Assembly: GCA_010405405.1 (NCBI GenBank)
Contig: MU004233.1
Span: 437,067-501,066, forward strand
Direction of reading: 5' to 3'
DNA from: Microthyrium microscopicum
Lineage: Eukaryota; Ascomycota; Dothideomycetes; Microthyriales; Microthyriaceae
DNA: 64,000 nucleotides
Both the position numbers and the translations under genes were made by a program. The notes under the pieces are model-generated. The model was not told where the DNA came from and ran no database searches. It worked only from the letters and a program-made list of their open reading frames with translations. Positions 37,040 to 48,171 of this stretch are shown here, in pieces; the stretch's first letter is position 1, and every line of letters starts with the position of its first letter.

Positions 37040-37390
37040 CAGCGAGCCTTCGCAATCGCTCAGTCAAAACGGTATCAGTCAGGCCGCTTAATCTTACAGT
37101 ACTTGATGCTTGTATCGCCCAATGTGTTGGAAATGGTATACCCATTGTGCTTCCATTACTCTAGATACCGACATGGCAGCTTGACTTGTTACGGATTATT
37201 CAGAAAAAATTGAGGCACAGTAACAACTAACAAGCCAATGGAGAACCTCCCATTTCTTAGAACAAATATCTGCTAAGTCATGCTATTATGCTCCACTTGA
37301 TTGGGAGTTTTCGACCTTTCAGCCATGACCTTGCATCGCTCCTTCATCCACAACAACAACGTGTACAAAGTTATACAATAATACGACACA
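37040..37390. other. Intergenic between regulator and SET gene
   Basis: About 350 bp; nothing supported beyond expected 3' and 5' untranslated sequence. Confidence 0.4.
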
Positions 37391-37981
37391 ATGCCAACTA
37401 AATCCACCATTCTCCCAAAATCCTGGCCGACAGATCTCGCGGTGACCTACCTCACTCAGCTCAAGTATTCCTCCAAGATAACACCAGGCATCCTTACAGC
37501 ACTAAACACCCCACCACCAGCAAACACCATCATAAATACCCCAATTTCTCCCTCCGCCATTATCCGCATCCGACCCATCACCCTATCGACCCATCCGGCA
37601 TATAACCAGCACGGCCTTTTCGCGCTTCGCGCTCTACAACCCGATAGCTTCATCCTGCTCTACCTAGGCTACGTACATACCCAAGATGACACGGATGAGA
37701 CAAGCGACTACGACCTCAGCATGGACCGCGAACTAGGCGTTAGCATCGATGCTGCCAAAATGGGAAATGAAGCACGTTTCATCAACGATTACCGCGGCAT
37801 CACCGCTCGCCCGAATGCAGAGTTTCGCGATGTCTGGATCCGCCAAGGCGCGCGTGTGGAACGGCGTATCGGCGTATATGTCAAGCGTGACGTTGGCAAA
37901 AAAGGCATCAGCAAGGGTGAGGAGATCGTAGTGAGCTACGGCAAAGGATTCTGGAACGAGCGAACTGGCGCTACCGAATGA
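37391..37981 (+). CDS. Small SET-domain protein
   Basis: 196 residues in one exon, nearly all SET domain, so a candidate protein-lysine methyltransferase using S-adenosylmethionine. Landmarks are GLFALRALQPDSFILLYLGY (SET-N), GNEARFINDYRG in place of the usual RFxNHxC cofactor motif (Asn-Asp-Tyr here), and ISKGEEIVVSYGKGFW (the EELxxDYG segment with Ser-Tyr-Gly). There is no pre-SET, post-SET or Cys cluster, as in many short fungal SET proteins acting outside chromatin. The substrate is unknown. The stop lies only about 50 bp from the convergent permease gene. Confidence 0.8.
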   Translation: MPTKSTILPKSWPTDLAVTYLTQLKYSSKITPGILTALNTPPPANTIINTPISPSAIIRIRPITLSTHPAYNQHGLFALRALQPDSFILLYLGYVHTQDDTDETSDYDLSMDRELGVSIDAAKMGNEARFINDYRGITARPNAEFRDVWIRQGARVERRIGVYVKRDVGKKGISKGEEIVVSYGKGFWNERTGATE

Positions 37982-38030
37982 GGTTTCACGAAAAATGACC
38001 ATCTATTGTAATATATAGGGGAGAGGTGCT

Positions 38031-39806
38031 CTAGTCCATCTTCTTCCCAGCAGCCTCTGGCACCATTCCTTTCGCTTCTGCCTCAGCGACAGCTTCTGGG
38101 TCATCAATGTCGATACCGAGACGCTCGAGCTCGATTTGGCGGACGGGTCCGGTGAACCATTTGCGGGCCCAGGGGAACCAGCTGGCGGCTATGAAGAAGG
38201 CGACTATGCCGACGGCGACGGGCGTGTAGTTGAGGGTTTGCTCACCCACGGGATTTAGGGTTGGTAGGCAGAAGACGATGGTGATGAATGTTACCTGTTA
38301 CAATTAGTTGAAAATATCTCGGGAATGTGAGGGGAGGACTTACCCAGAGACAGGCTATGATGCCGCAGGGCCGAGAGAATTTGCCAAGCGTCCAGACACC
38401 GCGCTTGAAGTTTGCTGGCCAAATGACAGCGATGAGAATGGGGATGGTGTAGCTGACGTAGAGACCAATGGTTGCGATACTTGTTGCTGCCGAAAAGGCT
38501 ACTGCGGATCCCAGACTGGGCAAAGCTAGGATGAAAGCTAATGTTGCAGCAAGCCAGATGGTTCGGGTTGGGCTGTGGAAGCGCTTGTCAACGTGGTCGA
38601 AGAAGTGTGGTAATGCGCGATCGCGACTGAAGGCAAACATCATGCGCGAATTACTTGTCAGAGAAAACAGTCCACAATGCCAGACACAGATCATGACGAG
38701 GCACATGGCTACTACTGCTCCGGTTTTGCCGAAGACATCGACGAAAATTTGGAGAACGGGTTGGGCGTATTCGCTGTTGATTGTACGGTCGAGATCTTGG
38801 ATCGAGAAGAGCAGACATAGCATGTAGAACCAGCCAAATAGAAATGATACACCAATGCTAGTTATAACGCCGATTGGCGCACTGCGTGACGCATCGCGAG
38901 TTTCTTCTGAGAGATGCGCAGAAGCATCAAAACCAGTGATGCTGTGAACAGTGAGTTCTTTGAGCAATCAAGCAGTCATAGTTGGAGACTTACGTATATT
39001 GAGCTACCAGAATACCACAAATGGCAACATATGCTGGACTGGCTCTTTCGCTCCACCCTGGCGCACCATCGACTCCTGTTCCATCATTGAAGGTAGCGAA
39101 TACCTGTTTTGCGCTCATATGCGTTGGCGCTTTTGCAACAACTGCAATTGCAAGCGATCCAACTCCAAGGGAATGAAGTATGATGGAGGAATTGTTCAGA
39201 TATCGAAGAATATGGACACCAAATGTATTCACAAGGCCATGTGATACCAAAATCGCCAAATGAATCGCGATTGTCTTTCCAGGTGTAGGCGTGTAGTCGT
39301 TCAATACTGTCGCTGTGGTTGAGATCAATCCAGCCAGACCAAAGTCAATACCCGTCGTTACAGCAAACTGGCCCACAAAATTGGACCATCCAGTAACCCA
39401 CGCGAGGAATGGCGCGTATTCCTTGGGAGCCAGCATAGCTGCCCAGAAGTATGGTCCTCCAGATGTAGGGATTGCGGAGACGATTTCGGCCATGGAGAGA
39501 CCGACGAACATGGTCATCATACACACGATGAGCCAGCCTATAGACATGACGCCTGGTCCTCCAGTAACTAGACCGAAGCTGAAGAGGGTAGTGATACCAG
39601 TGACGATACTCTATCAAAAGCTGTTAGTATCTTGCCCAAATGTGCTCCAGGATTGTACGTACAATGATAGAGAAAGAAACACCAAAATTGTGCATAACAC
39701 TCCAATCTCTCTGCAACTCTTGCTTATACCCCAGCTCTGCAAGTTTACTCTCATCTGCTATCTCAACCGTAGACATCTTGCGCCCAGTCCCGTGTTCTGT
39801 AGCCAT
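38031..39806 (-). CDS. Amino-acid/GABA/choline-type permease (APC superfamily)
   Basis: Twelve-helix proton-coupled importer of the fungal amino acid/choline/GABA permease group (Uga4/Hnm1-like). Four exons are joined by GT-AG introns near 39.66, 38.94-38.99 and 38.24-38.34 kb. The cytoplasmic N-terminus has the group motif LAELGYKQELQRDWSVMHNF. Helix 1 follows with the group motif SFGLVTGGPGVMSIGW. Other landmarks are GWSNFVGQFAV, ITGFDASAHLSEETRDAS (the conserved FD-x-x-x-H-x-x-EE segment) and SRMMFAFSRDRALP. The hydrophilic tail ends GMVPEAAGKKMD. Length is about 530 residues, normal for the family. The substrate cannot be read from the sequence. Confidence 0.9.
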
Positions 39807-41027
39807 ACTTGCAGTTCGCGATCAGCTCACAGCCTATTCAAATTATGCGATTAAGGACGAAACCGCGAAAGAACAAGAACGCGACCAAAAGCCAGCTCCC
39901 CTCGCGGGCGGATAGGCGATTCGTTTTGTATGCAGTCATAACTGATAAGTGTCGAGGCTCTAACTGCGTCTGGCCTAGACTGGCGTGGTGGATGCATGGT
40001 CTCGCGTGTGCGACCATCTCCACTTGCATTTCAATTGCTACCTCACCCACTCTCTTTATCATCACAGCTTGGCATACCTCGTGGTCTGGAACTCATATCT
40101 GCCTATCGCCAAATGAACTATGGAGTGAATGGTGAGAAGAGCTGTTGCATCCGGGCAGACCTTACTGGTCGCAGCTTCGGGCCGAGTACCAGTACTTGAC
40201 GGCGACCGCGGTCCTGGTAACTGGGTCTTGGTACTCATGTACAATCGCAGCGTCTTCCTACCGGTAGATATATGTGACTTGGTCTGATGGGTTTTGATGA
40301 AAAGGTATGTTTCTATAACTGCAGCGAACTTGATTATTACGGCACCATGATTATCAATACAATTGTGCGTACGGTAGACGATTTAACGATTTAACGTGGT
40401 GGTTGGGACGACTCGTACCGTGCCTACCCCTGTACAGATCTATATCCACATAAATGTACCAAAGCGGCATGGCTTCAGATGTTTTTGGTGTGAGAAGGGT
40501 TTGTCTCCATTCTTAAAAAGGCAAATTAATCAAATGGTTACAGTAGAGTGAATTGAGGATCCGCTTTCATTAGGGTGTGTATATCTCTCAAATTTGTCAC
40601 CTCTATGACGTTGATACGAGTACTATCAAAGCAATAATTGTGGTTATGTGTTTCGATCAGCCAGTCTCGATGAGGACAACTTCATTGGACTGGATTACAA
40701 AAGATTGTGAAAGTTAGATATTTTGGAGATCATTGGGCTTCGTGTTATCCTTTCGAAAACGAAAGACATCAGATATTGGAGAACTCAAGTCAATATTTTG
40801 CAGTGAATCAAGTCACAAACGGTCACTATAAACCTGTAAGGAAATAATCTCTGTGTTGAATATGAAATGATGCGTTGACCATAGATTTCCATATAGAAGT
40901 ATAGAAGTAAGTTCCAAAGTATTCTCCAGTGGGAAGCGACCGAGTTGGCTGCCTCCTCCCTTTCCCGTCAGAGTTCTGAACACTTCGGTCCTTGTTGGGA
41001 CTTTATTTGCACTAAGCAGGCATTTAG
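39807..41027. other. Intergenic, no gene seen
   Basis: About 1.2 kb upstream of the permease start. Short open frames on both strands have no family features. It includes the permease promoter. Confidence 0.4.
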
Positions 41028-41250
41028 TCACACAATCGTACTGAAGAACTTGTACAATACCTTAGCGAGTTTCTTATTGCATGTGCCATGCCTACATCAC
41101 AAGAGGATAACCCCAGTGCAGTATTGGCCTGGCTGAGAGCAACCTGCTCTTCCTTCCAGATGGGAAGCATTGGTGACAGCAATGCCAGAGATGGCAAGTA
41201 GGAGAAGACTGCAAAGCTTCCTGGTGGGAGTTACAGTTTGGCTCAAGTTG
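41028..41250 (-). pseudogene. Possible small secreted cysteine-rich protein, interrupted
   Basis: On the minus strand one frame reads RKLCSLLLLAISGIAVTNAS, a good signal-peptide core, then HLEGRAGCSQPGQYCTGV, a TGA at 41099-41097 and then CRHGTCNKKLAKVLYKF to a second stop at 41028. Spaced cysteines after a secretion signal suggest a small effector-like or defence peptide. No ATG lies in frame close upstream. The interrupted stretch 41111-41092 happens to be GT...AG bounded but is only 20 nt, too short for a normal intron. It may be a decayed gene, an unusual gene model or chance. Confidence 0.25.
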
Positions 41251-41947
41251 ATGCTGTTGGTTGATAGAACACGTTCTTGACTTCTTCCATCTGCAAGCGT
41301 ATGGGATTCTTATATGTAATTTGCCCAGGTAGGTATGGACATCATGATGATTCATGATTTTTTGTGCTACAGAGCAGACATAATTTTACTCATTGCACAA
41401 CTTGCGGCATGAATGGCTCTGGGAGGTACCATCTCGAGATCAGCCAAGGTGATTACCGACATATATCCTGTGAAGTTGATTCGTTTCAAGGAAGGACCAG
41501 AGATGTGCATTCAGTCACAAAGTGCATGCGCAAATGGCATGTTGTCGCCTCGCCACATGCTGTAGAACGTAAGCGGCGAACTGACCTTCCATGGGAAAAA
41601 TTCTGGAATCTGCATTGTCTGTCATAGAGTGCTGATTGTGAGTAGTATGCCTATGGCCTTAGAAATCCACTATGATTTTTGATATCAACTCATTTCATGT
41701 AAAGACATAACTTTCTGGCATTAGTTGAGGTACTGGCGTCCAACGTTATGAAAGGATAATAAAGCAATCACAAATTGCAATGTCCTACCCAGTCTCACAA
41801 CGCTGGTGATAGCAGCTTTCATACTGGGAAGGAATTATATATTGAAAAACAACCATTGTTCTCGCAAATCGTTTTGATAGTAGACCTGGTGAATAGGCAA
41901 GAAACACAGGAGAGAAGCCCATTAACTGCACATTTCAAGCTCTTATT
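41251..41947. other. Intergenic, no gene seen
   Basis: About 700 bp with no supported feature; it includes the 3' flank of the peroxidase gene. Confidence 0.4.
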
Positions 41948-42812
41948 CTACGAGAGACTTGTCCCATTCAAAATCGCAGTCCTTGCCGTCGTAATTGCCG
42001 TCGTAATCTCTCCATCAAACGTAGCCGTCAGCACAGTATCACTTCTCTGGTAACCAAGCTCAACCGGAAACCTCTCCTCATCCAACCAAGCCTTTACAAT
42101 ATCCTTTTTTGCCTGCCTCGCTGCGCCTTCTCCTAGTCCAGTGACCAACAACACAAACGCTGCTTCGCCTAGCGAAACACCTACAAAGTGATCACTCAGG
42201 GGTGGACTTCCCGCTGCCACACTTTCCTTCTCTCGGCGTACGCGAGATATAGCCAGAGAGTTCGTAGTAATGAATCCAGTGTCTGAATCTGCGAGCAAAG
42301 CATCGACCAGGGACGGCTGGACTGTTAGCGTTTGTCCTTGAATCTTGTCAAGCCGGGTCAGTGATGCGTCATGTTCATCAACGTCATGAACGTCCAACTG
42401 GTCGAGCGAAAAGGACGCAGACTCATTAGCAGGCGCACCGAGAGCCCCAATGGCTCCGTTTGTGATGATGGCGGCAAATGATGGGTCAACGTTCAAGGCT
42501 GTGGCAATCCCATCTGTAAAGTTTGTCTTGGTGATACCTTTGCCGTCTCTCGAACTGGATCTTTTTTAGTATTTGGGATGAGTGAAAGGGAATGGAAGAG
42601 TACATGAAACCGTGGTTGGCTAGTGTGTTGAGAAGTGGACAGGGAGCCCGACGTGCGTCTGGAATCTTGGATGCGGGAATCCAGGCGTGGTTTGCGAGGA
42701 AAGCATCGCTGGATTGACGAGATACCAGATCACGGGCATTGTGATAACTGGGGAGAGCCTCAGTTAAGAGAATTGGTAGGAAACTGGTTAGAAGGATGGT
42801 GGGAAAATGCAT
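41948..42812 (-). CDS. Secreted haem-thiolate peroxidase (chloroperoxidase / peroxygenase family)
   Basis: Extracellular haem-thiolate enzyme that uses peroxide to oxidise or oxygenate organic substrates. Exons are 42812-42604 and 42560-41948, about 270 residues. There is a signal peptide (MHFPTILLTSFLPILLTEAL), then APCPLLNTLANHGF, whose Cys in PCP is the proximal haem ligand. RDGKGIT follows. DEHDASLTR supplies the EHD motif, where peroxygenases have EGD or EHD, and SDHFVGVSLGEAAF contains the likely distal acid Glu. The size is that of the short family. It is an isolated gene with no neighbouring pathway partner. Confidence 0.85.
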
Positions 42813-43957
42813 TGTGTGAGAATGACTTTGGTCAATATTATAGAATGTTCAGAATACCATTACTGCATCAGAAGTTATGAGACTGGACGGGCTTTTATAT
42901 CTATACGTGAGTGGTATTCCTAAATAACGATCTACGAAACTACCATCGGTTAGTAGGATATCAAAACATCGGCATACATTGTCGCCGCGGTAGATGCTGG
43001 ATCAACAACCTAGACAGAAGTGGTCAAGCACTTAGGTTAATGAGATGCTTCATTGGACAGTTAGAAGTTCTGTACATCGCTACCGTGATCAAGGACGAGG
43101 AACAAAGGATCTGCACCAGCAAGATTCAAGGGGGGATGGTCAAGTGGGTACTTGTTGAGGCTCCTATAGGTGTCTCGACCGGCACATACGACTCTTTCTG
43201 CTCAGCATCACTGAGTTGATAATCAGCCAAGAAAGTATGTAGGAGGCTCGGAAAGCCGACTGAGGAGTGATTATAGGCCTGCAAACACCCAAAAGTGGTA
43301 AGATAATCGATATTTGGAATAGATCCTTGAGAGTTTTGATCGTGGACATTCTGGGCGTACCGTCCCATGGGTATCCGGGAATAGAGCTAAGTTGAGAGTT
43401 GAATCTTCTCTAAATAAATAAAAAACTCACCTTTACATTCTTGATACATGCGTTCTTGACTTGTCTTCGTCTTTTCCACTCTTTGAAATCAGTTCAACTG
43501 TACTTCGTAGTTATTCCAGTAAAAGTCTGGGGATGTGCGTGGGAATTTTGTGCATGCATGTAACTAATATCTGACTTGAGGCATAAAAGATCTAGGACAC
43601 TATAGATCTACACAGGGTTTGATACGTGCCTTGCAAGTAGCAGTACGCATACGAGAAAGCGCTTTTGCGCCATCACCATCCAATCGATGCTTCCCTGCTG
43701 ATGAAATACGCGGGCTGAATCTAGGAAACCTATACTGATTCATGAAACAAACTCGCAAAATACGCCAGAGGCCAGGACAACTTTTTCACAAGGGCAGAAC
43801 AACACAATCAACTAAGAGCACCAAGCGGCCACAAGTATAAATTGCATTTCGATGCAGAGGAGAAGATGCTCCTTAAACCAGTTAGTATGGCTCAAATATT
43901 CAAGCGTTTCCCTAGGAAATATACTCACTAATCTTCAATGCCAAATCTCACGATGAC
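42813..43957. other. Intergenic with one unresolved coding-like stretch (43126-43450, minus)
   Basis: About 1.1 kb. On the minus strand a frame reading YSRIPMGRYAQNVHDQNSQG ... TIPP (stop near 43126) is preceded by a consensus intron (donor GTGAGT near 43430, acceptor CTTAG near 43390), upstream of which the matching frame reads EWKRRRQVKNACIKNVK. This could be the end of a small unknown gene, but I find no start. The rest shows nothing. Confidence 0.25.
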
Positions 43958-44475
43958 TTAAAGCTGCCAGTACGTTAAACGGCTCGTAGATTGACTCGCT
44001 GGTCGGCTTGACCGGTTCGCCGACCTTGAGAGCTGGCCTGGGTCTCGCCCAGCCATGTACGTGTGCCCGGGAGCGGTCTTTGCTCTGTTCAGCTTCAATA
44101 ATAGGAAAGCGATCGTAGCAAGGGAGACACCTAGTAGCGAGCTACGAACGGCACCAAGGACAGTGATTGAAGTATCAATCTGACCGCTGCCACCAGCACT
44201 ACCCGTCGCTACTTGTTCAGCATGTGGACGGGCAGAAGGTTTGATAGCTAGAATCTCCAATGGTTCTGTCAGTATAGCCATCTGCGTAGAGGAAGCTGAC
44301 GCTGGAAGTAGATCCAATGCCCGGGTGGAGGCATACTCCGGATGCAAGACAAATGTCTTTATGAGCCTCATCGCAGCAGGACCTGTGGTAGTTTTGGTTT
44401 CTAATGATGCTGCCGTTGCATGGCTGATAGTATCTCACAGACTCAAATTTGAGACCAGTTGTGTCATGGAGGTCG
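43958..44475 (-). pseudogene. Cysteine-rich plus transmembrane protein gene, frames do not join
   Basis: One minus-strand frame (about 44475-44217) encodes a fungal extracellular Cys-rich pattern: YYQPCNGSI, HRSCCDEAHKDICLASGVCL and FCPSTC followed by TGA. This recalls a family of secreted or single-pass fungal proteins with PCN, CC, CLxxGxC and CPxxC. The next frame (to 43958) carries a membrane helix, VRSSLLGVSLATIAFLLLKL, with a basic stop-transfer and a polar tail, as expected for the same kind of protein. The two parts overlap in different frames and I found no convincing intron linking them. I also found no start codon with a signal peptide. Either a frameshift has broken a once-whole gene or exons are missed. 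Confidence 0.4.
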
Positions 44476-44552
44476 ATTTTAATTCGTAAGTTAATGAAGG
44501 TTCCGGGCCAAAGGGATGTGCAACTATGAGGCAGTAGTGCTCGCTTTGAGCC

Positions 44553-46706
44553 TTACAGCAAACTTTCCCAGGCAGACCAATCAACCATATCAAAGTCAAA
44601 ACCGATTGGTAGTTGCTGAGCTATGTCGTTTATGAGTGGTTGTTCGACTTCGTCAGGTAAGGGCATATCGAAATTGAGGTACAACTTCCGAATCCAGTCA
44701 GGGGTTCCATCAATCAATGGGCTATTGACGGTTTTCTGCGTCCGATGAAGGCGAAAGTCGTTATTGCGCCACGCAGCAATCGTAATACGCGCTATGAATC
44801 TCACTTCAGGCTGATCGACAGCCGTTAGAAGATCTGGATGTACTTCATACACACGGCCAATGATGTCCCATAGATCCGCAACCGTCTCTTCGTGAGAACG
44901 CTGATGAGCTTCAAGGACCACATAAACAACTAGAATGAAGTATCAGAATATCTCACAGCTGATTGAAGTAAAGAGGAAAGACACGACAACACTTACAACA
45001 GGCAACCTGAAAATGGACATCGTTGCTCCAGCGGAACCCCAAGAGAGACGGAGTTGTCTGACTCATCACGAAGTACTCCAAGCTCTTTGAGCAAATCTCA
45101 AGCATCTCATTACGCCTTTCTATTGTCATTTCAGAGATTTTAGCATTCGACAGTGACGGCTGTCGCGCACTGCTACGAGCTGCAAGCACAAATTGACGAA
45201 TACCGATCTGTATGTGAACATGGAGGGGATTAATTGGTTCACAATGTTGCAAAAACCGCTCCGCCAACATCTTCTCGATGCTATTAATTTTGGCCTCCTT
45301 TTCTTCAAGTGGCACCTGCGGAGATAGCGGCCAAGTCAGCTTTTCAAAGCCATCCTTGGCTGGCGCTTCACGGTTCATCTGGATGATGCTATATCTCCAT
45401 AGGCAGGGCGACATATCGGTAAGACCTTTGCGCTCGGCGGGCATGGCTACCATATCCGAGCTCAGATCGCTGTCTTCCAGGTTCGAAGGGATCTTGGTAT
45501 CCCAGCTACTGGCAAACACGGTCAAGGAAACATTGCCAACCAGACGCGCGATAGCAATGTCCATGTATTGCAGTTGCCACCACATGCGTCTTCGTTCTTC
45601 GGTCCGTACAGGGAACAGACCGAATACCGTGCCGTCACGATGCAAACCCATTCGTTCGGCGATTCGGCATGCGATGCCCAAAAGCGAGTAGATAGCTGCA
45701 GGTCGTGCTCGATTGCGTATGGCAAGCTGTAGCAAAACTGTCAGTCAGAATCAGGATTATTGACTGCCACATACGAGATAAAACATGAATGCTTGCAAGA
45801 CATAACGGTCTGTTGTCTCTGCATATCTACTAAGCAGTAAAGAACGCTCCAAGCATTGTTGCAATTGTGTTTGAAGACGAGGCTTTTCCTCAGACAGCAT
45901 ATCTCGGCATTGTTCACACGACAAAGTCAAGACAGCGATGAGACTAATTCCAAACAACAGCGACTGTTCGCTCATTGACAGTGAACTGCTTTGCTTCTGT
46001 GTTTTTTGAATCACGGACTCTATTTCCCAGTCGAAGAATATCTTAATCAGGGGATGTGCATTCTTTAAGAAGACTGGCCATAGAATGTGTATGTGTTCAT
46101 CAGTTGACAAGGACGCGAAAGAATCATCGAGTTCAGCTTGTTGGATTGGATCCAGTATTGTCCTTTGGTAATGAGTCTTCGAACTCAGAGCATCTCGTCG
46201 ATCTAAGTTTTTATCGTCATCATGTCCTCTCCAGCTATGCCACATCGGCCTGGATTGTGTATCAGCTGCGCTGAGATCGGTAAGATGCTTTGGCCTGACA
46301 CTTACGTCTCAATATAGGAGACATCGTCGTCATTCTCCACAATCTTTGAGGTTGTTTGGCTAGGTAGCTGCGTCCTTCTCACAAGAGCCGGCCCTCTCTC
46401 AGTAGTTACAAAAACACCACCCGGATTTGACTCGAGAGCGGGAGATGTCCCAGCTTGTGTAGTATCCAGCGGAGCACGCGCATCGAGGTCATTCGGACCA
46501 CCTCCGAGATGTCGTACATATTCTTCGAGCTTCTTGATCCGGACCGCTTGATCCCGTATGCGCTGGTCTTTGACTCCTTCGGAATCAGGATACTTACAAG
46601 TCTCTTGCTTTCGTCGCTTGCAGTGACTGCACGGTTGGAGTCTATCGCAGCGTACTTTTCGTTTTGCACATGGCATACAGCTTACAAGCTTTTTGCTCTG
46701 ATGCAT
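44553..46706 (-). CDS. Zn2Cys6 transcription factor with Fungal_trans domain
   Basis: Nuclear pathway regulator of roughly 650 residues in about four exons. The zinc cluster sits at the N-terminus: CMPCAKRKVRCDRLQPCSHC followed by KRRKQETC. It is followed by a short coiled-coil dimerisation segment (IRDQAVRIKKLEEYVRHL). The middle domain shows the fungal-specific transcription factor region: ILWPVFLKNAHPLIKIFFDW, then AIYSLLGIACRIAERMGLHR and FPVRTEERRRMWWQLQYMD. The C-terminus is acidic and ends FDMVDWSAWESLL, a plausible activation segment. Its start codon lies about 320 bp from that of the divergent isochorismatase-like gene, which suggests local control of that gene. Confidence 0.88.
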
Positions 46707-47027
46707 TTTGGGTCAATATCTATCCCATCAGAAGACGTCATCAGTATTTTGGCCATTCAAGATCTGGGTGATGGAGTTGGTAGAGATTTTGAGGAGCTTC
46801 GGGGAAGAGCCGAGCTTCGAGTTCGGGTCCGAACCGAACTAGCTACTGCATTGGCCGTGGCCAGCATTTTCGAAAGAAGTTGCCCAATACACAGTACTGG
46901 TATAGATGGCAAGATAAAAAATGTGAGGAGTTAGCACTGAAGATTCTGGTATTTAAACTCAACTTTCCCCATAGAAAATGGTCAAACATATCTCCTCGAC
47001 ATACTTACCTTGTCCCATACACCAAAC
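46707..47027. promoter_or_regulatory. Shared divergent promoter, Zn2Cys6 regulator / isochorismatase-like hydrolase
   Basis: 321 bp between two divergent start codons. I could not pick out an obvious CGG-spaced Zn2Cys6 site by eye. The arrangement itself suggests joint regulation. Confidence 0.45.
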
Positions 47028-47738
47028 ATGCCCACTGGAAAAACCATGCATCAGTCTCATGTCCCCACCGAAGTCCTAGATCGCGCAGCCTGGATGCGTG
47101 GTGGCCATCATGACATCAAAGTCAATCCAGCTCGCACTGCGCATGTCATCATCGACCTCCAGGTCGGCTTCATGGCCGAAGGGGCCCTCCTTGAAATGCC
47201 AGCCGCGCGCGCTATAGTCCCGAACGTCAATCGCGTGTCCCAAGCACTCCGATCAGCCGGGGGGACAATTGCCTACGTCCAATACAAAGTTGATCCCAAA
47301 GAACCACACCATTGGAGATCACACTACGACCGCATGACCCCCGAAGCATACGAGCGTATACGCACAGCATTCACACCCGGCTCGGAACAACATGCCCTAT
47401 GGTCTGGTCTTGACGTCCAGCCCGAGGATTTGATCGTGCCGAAGACGCGCTGGAGCGCCTTCACTCCTGGTACTTGCGATCTTGACGAACTGCTGAGGGC
47501 CAGGGACATCGATACGCTGATTGTTACTGGCACTACGACGAACATTTGCTGCGAGTCGACTATGCGGGACGCGATGCAGATGGGCTATCATGTACTGTTC
47601 GTTCAGGATGGGAATGCGACACATGGGGACGCGCTGCACAATGCTAGTTTGGCGAATATGGTTCTCTTTGGAGATGTAGTTACGGCGGACGAGGCGATTG
47701 CGCGCATCGAGGGTGGCCAGCCTGGCAAAGTCGCGTGA
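47028..47738 (+). CDS. Isochorismatase-like cysteine hydrolase
   Basis: Cytosolic alpha/beta hydrolase of the isochorismatase superfamily, 236 residues in one exon. The catalytic triad is visible: Asp in HVIIDLQVGFM, Lys in IVPKTRWSAF and Cys in TGTTTNICCESTMRDA, with the usual cis-peptide region before it. Family members hydrolyse isochorismate, N-carbamoylsarcosine, biuret or related amides. FTPGTCDLDELLRARDIDTL resembles the amidase-type branch more than phenazine or siderophore isochorismatases. The acceptable starts are ATG 47028 and ATG 47046. The divergent Zn2Cys6 gene next door suggests an inducible catabolic or detoxifying step. Confidence 0.87.
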   Translation: MPTGKTMHQSHVPTEVLDRAAWMRGGHHDIKVNPARTAHVIIDLQVGFMAEGALLEMPAARAIVPNVNRVSQALRSAGGTIAYVQYKVDPKEPHHWRSHYDRMTPEAYERIRTAFTPGSEQHALWSGLDVQPEDLIVPKTRWSAFTPGTCDLDELLRARDIDTLIVTGTTTNICCESTMRDAMQMGYHVLFVQDGNATHGDALHNASLANMVLFGDVVTADEAIARIEGGQPGKVA

Positions 47739-48171
47739 TGGATAACGGTGATGCGGATGTAGATATTCACAACTAGAAATCTATGAGTTTCATCGTTCAG
47801 AAGCAAGTGAGAGGGTTCTTGCTGATGGCTGTACACTTCATGGTGCTAAACCGACCTAGGTAGAGTACCTCTCAGCACTTTTTCGTCTTGTAAGAATAGT
47901 TAGCTAGCAATGAGATACCTCCAACTAGTAGTAGTACTAATAGCTAGCAATTGGTATTGAGACCTATTGTTAGGATACTCTCGTCTAACATTACGTGCGA
48001 ACTTGAACTGATCAAGTCGATTGTTGGCCTAGGTGCCTGAGGGCGCACGCATGGAACTGGATCATTTCTCCAAAAATGACGTAGCTGGCGTTTCGACGCG
48101 ACTTGATTTCGAGCACCACCACAACTTTCAGCGAACTGCAAAGTCTTCCTCATACTTTCTACGCATCCAAA
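47739..48171. other. Intergenic, no gene seen
   Basis: About 430 bp. A short GCTAGCAAT-containing direct repeat is seen near 47904-47951 (TAGCTAGCAATGAG / TAGCTAGCAATTGG). Nothing else is supported. Confidence 0.4.
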
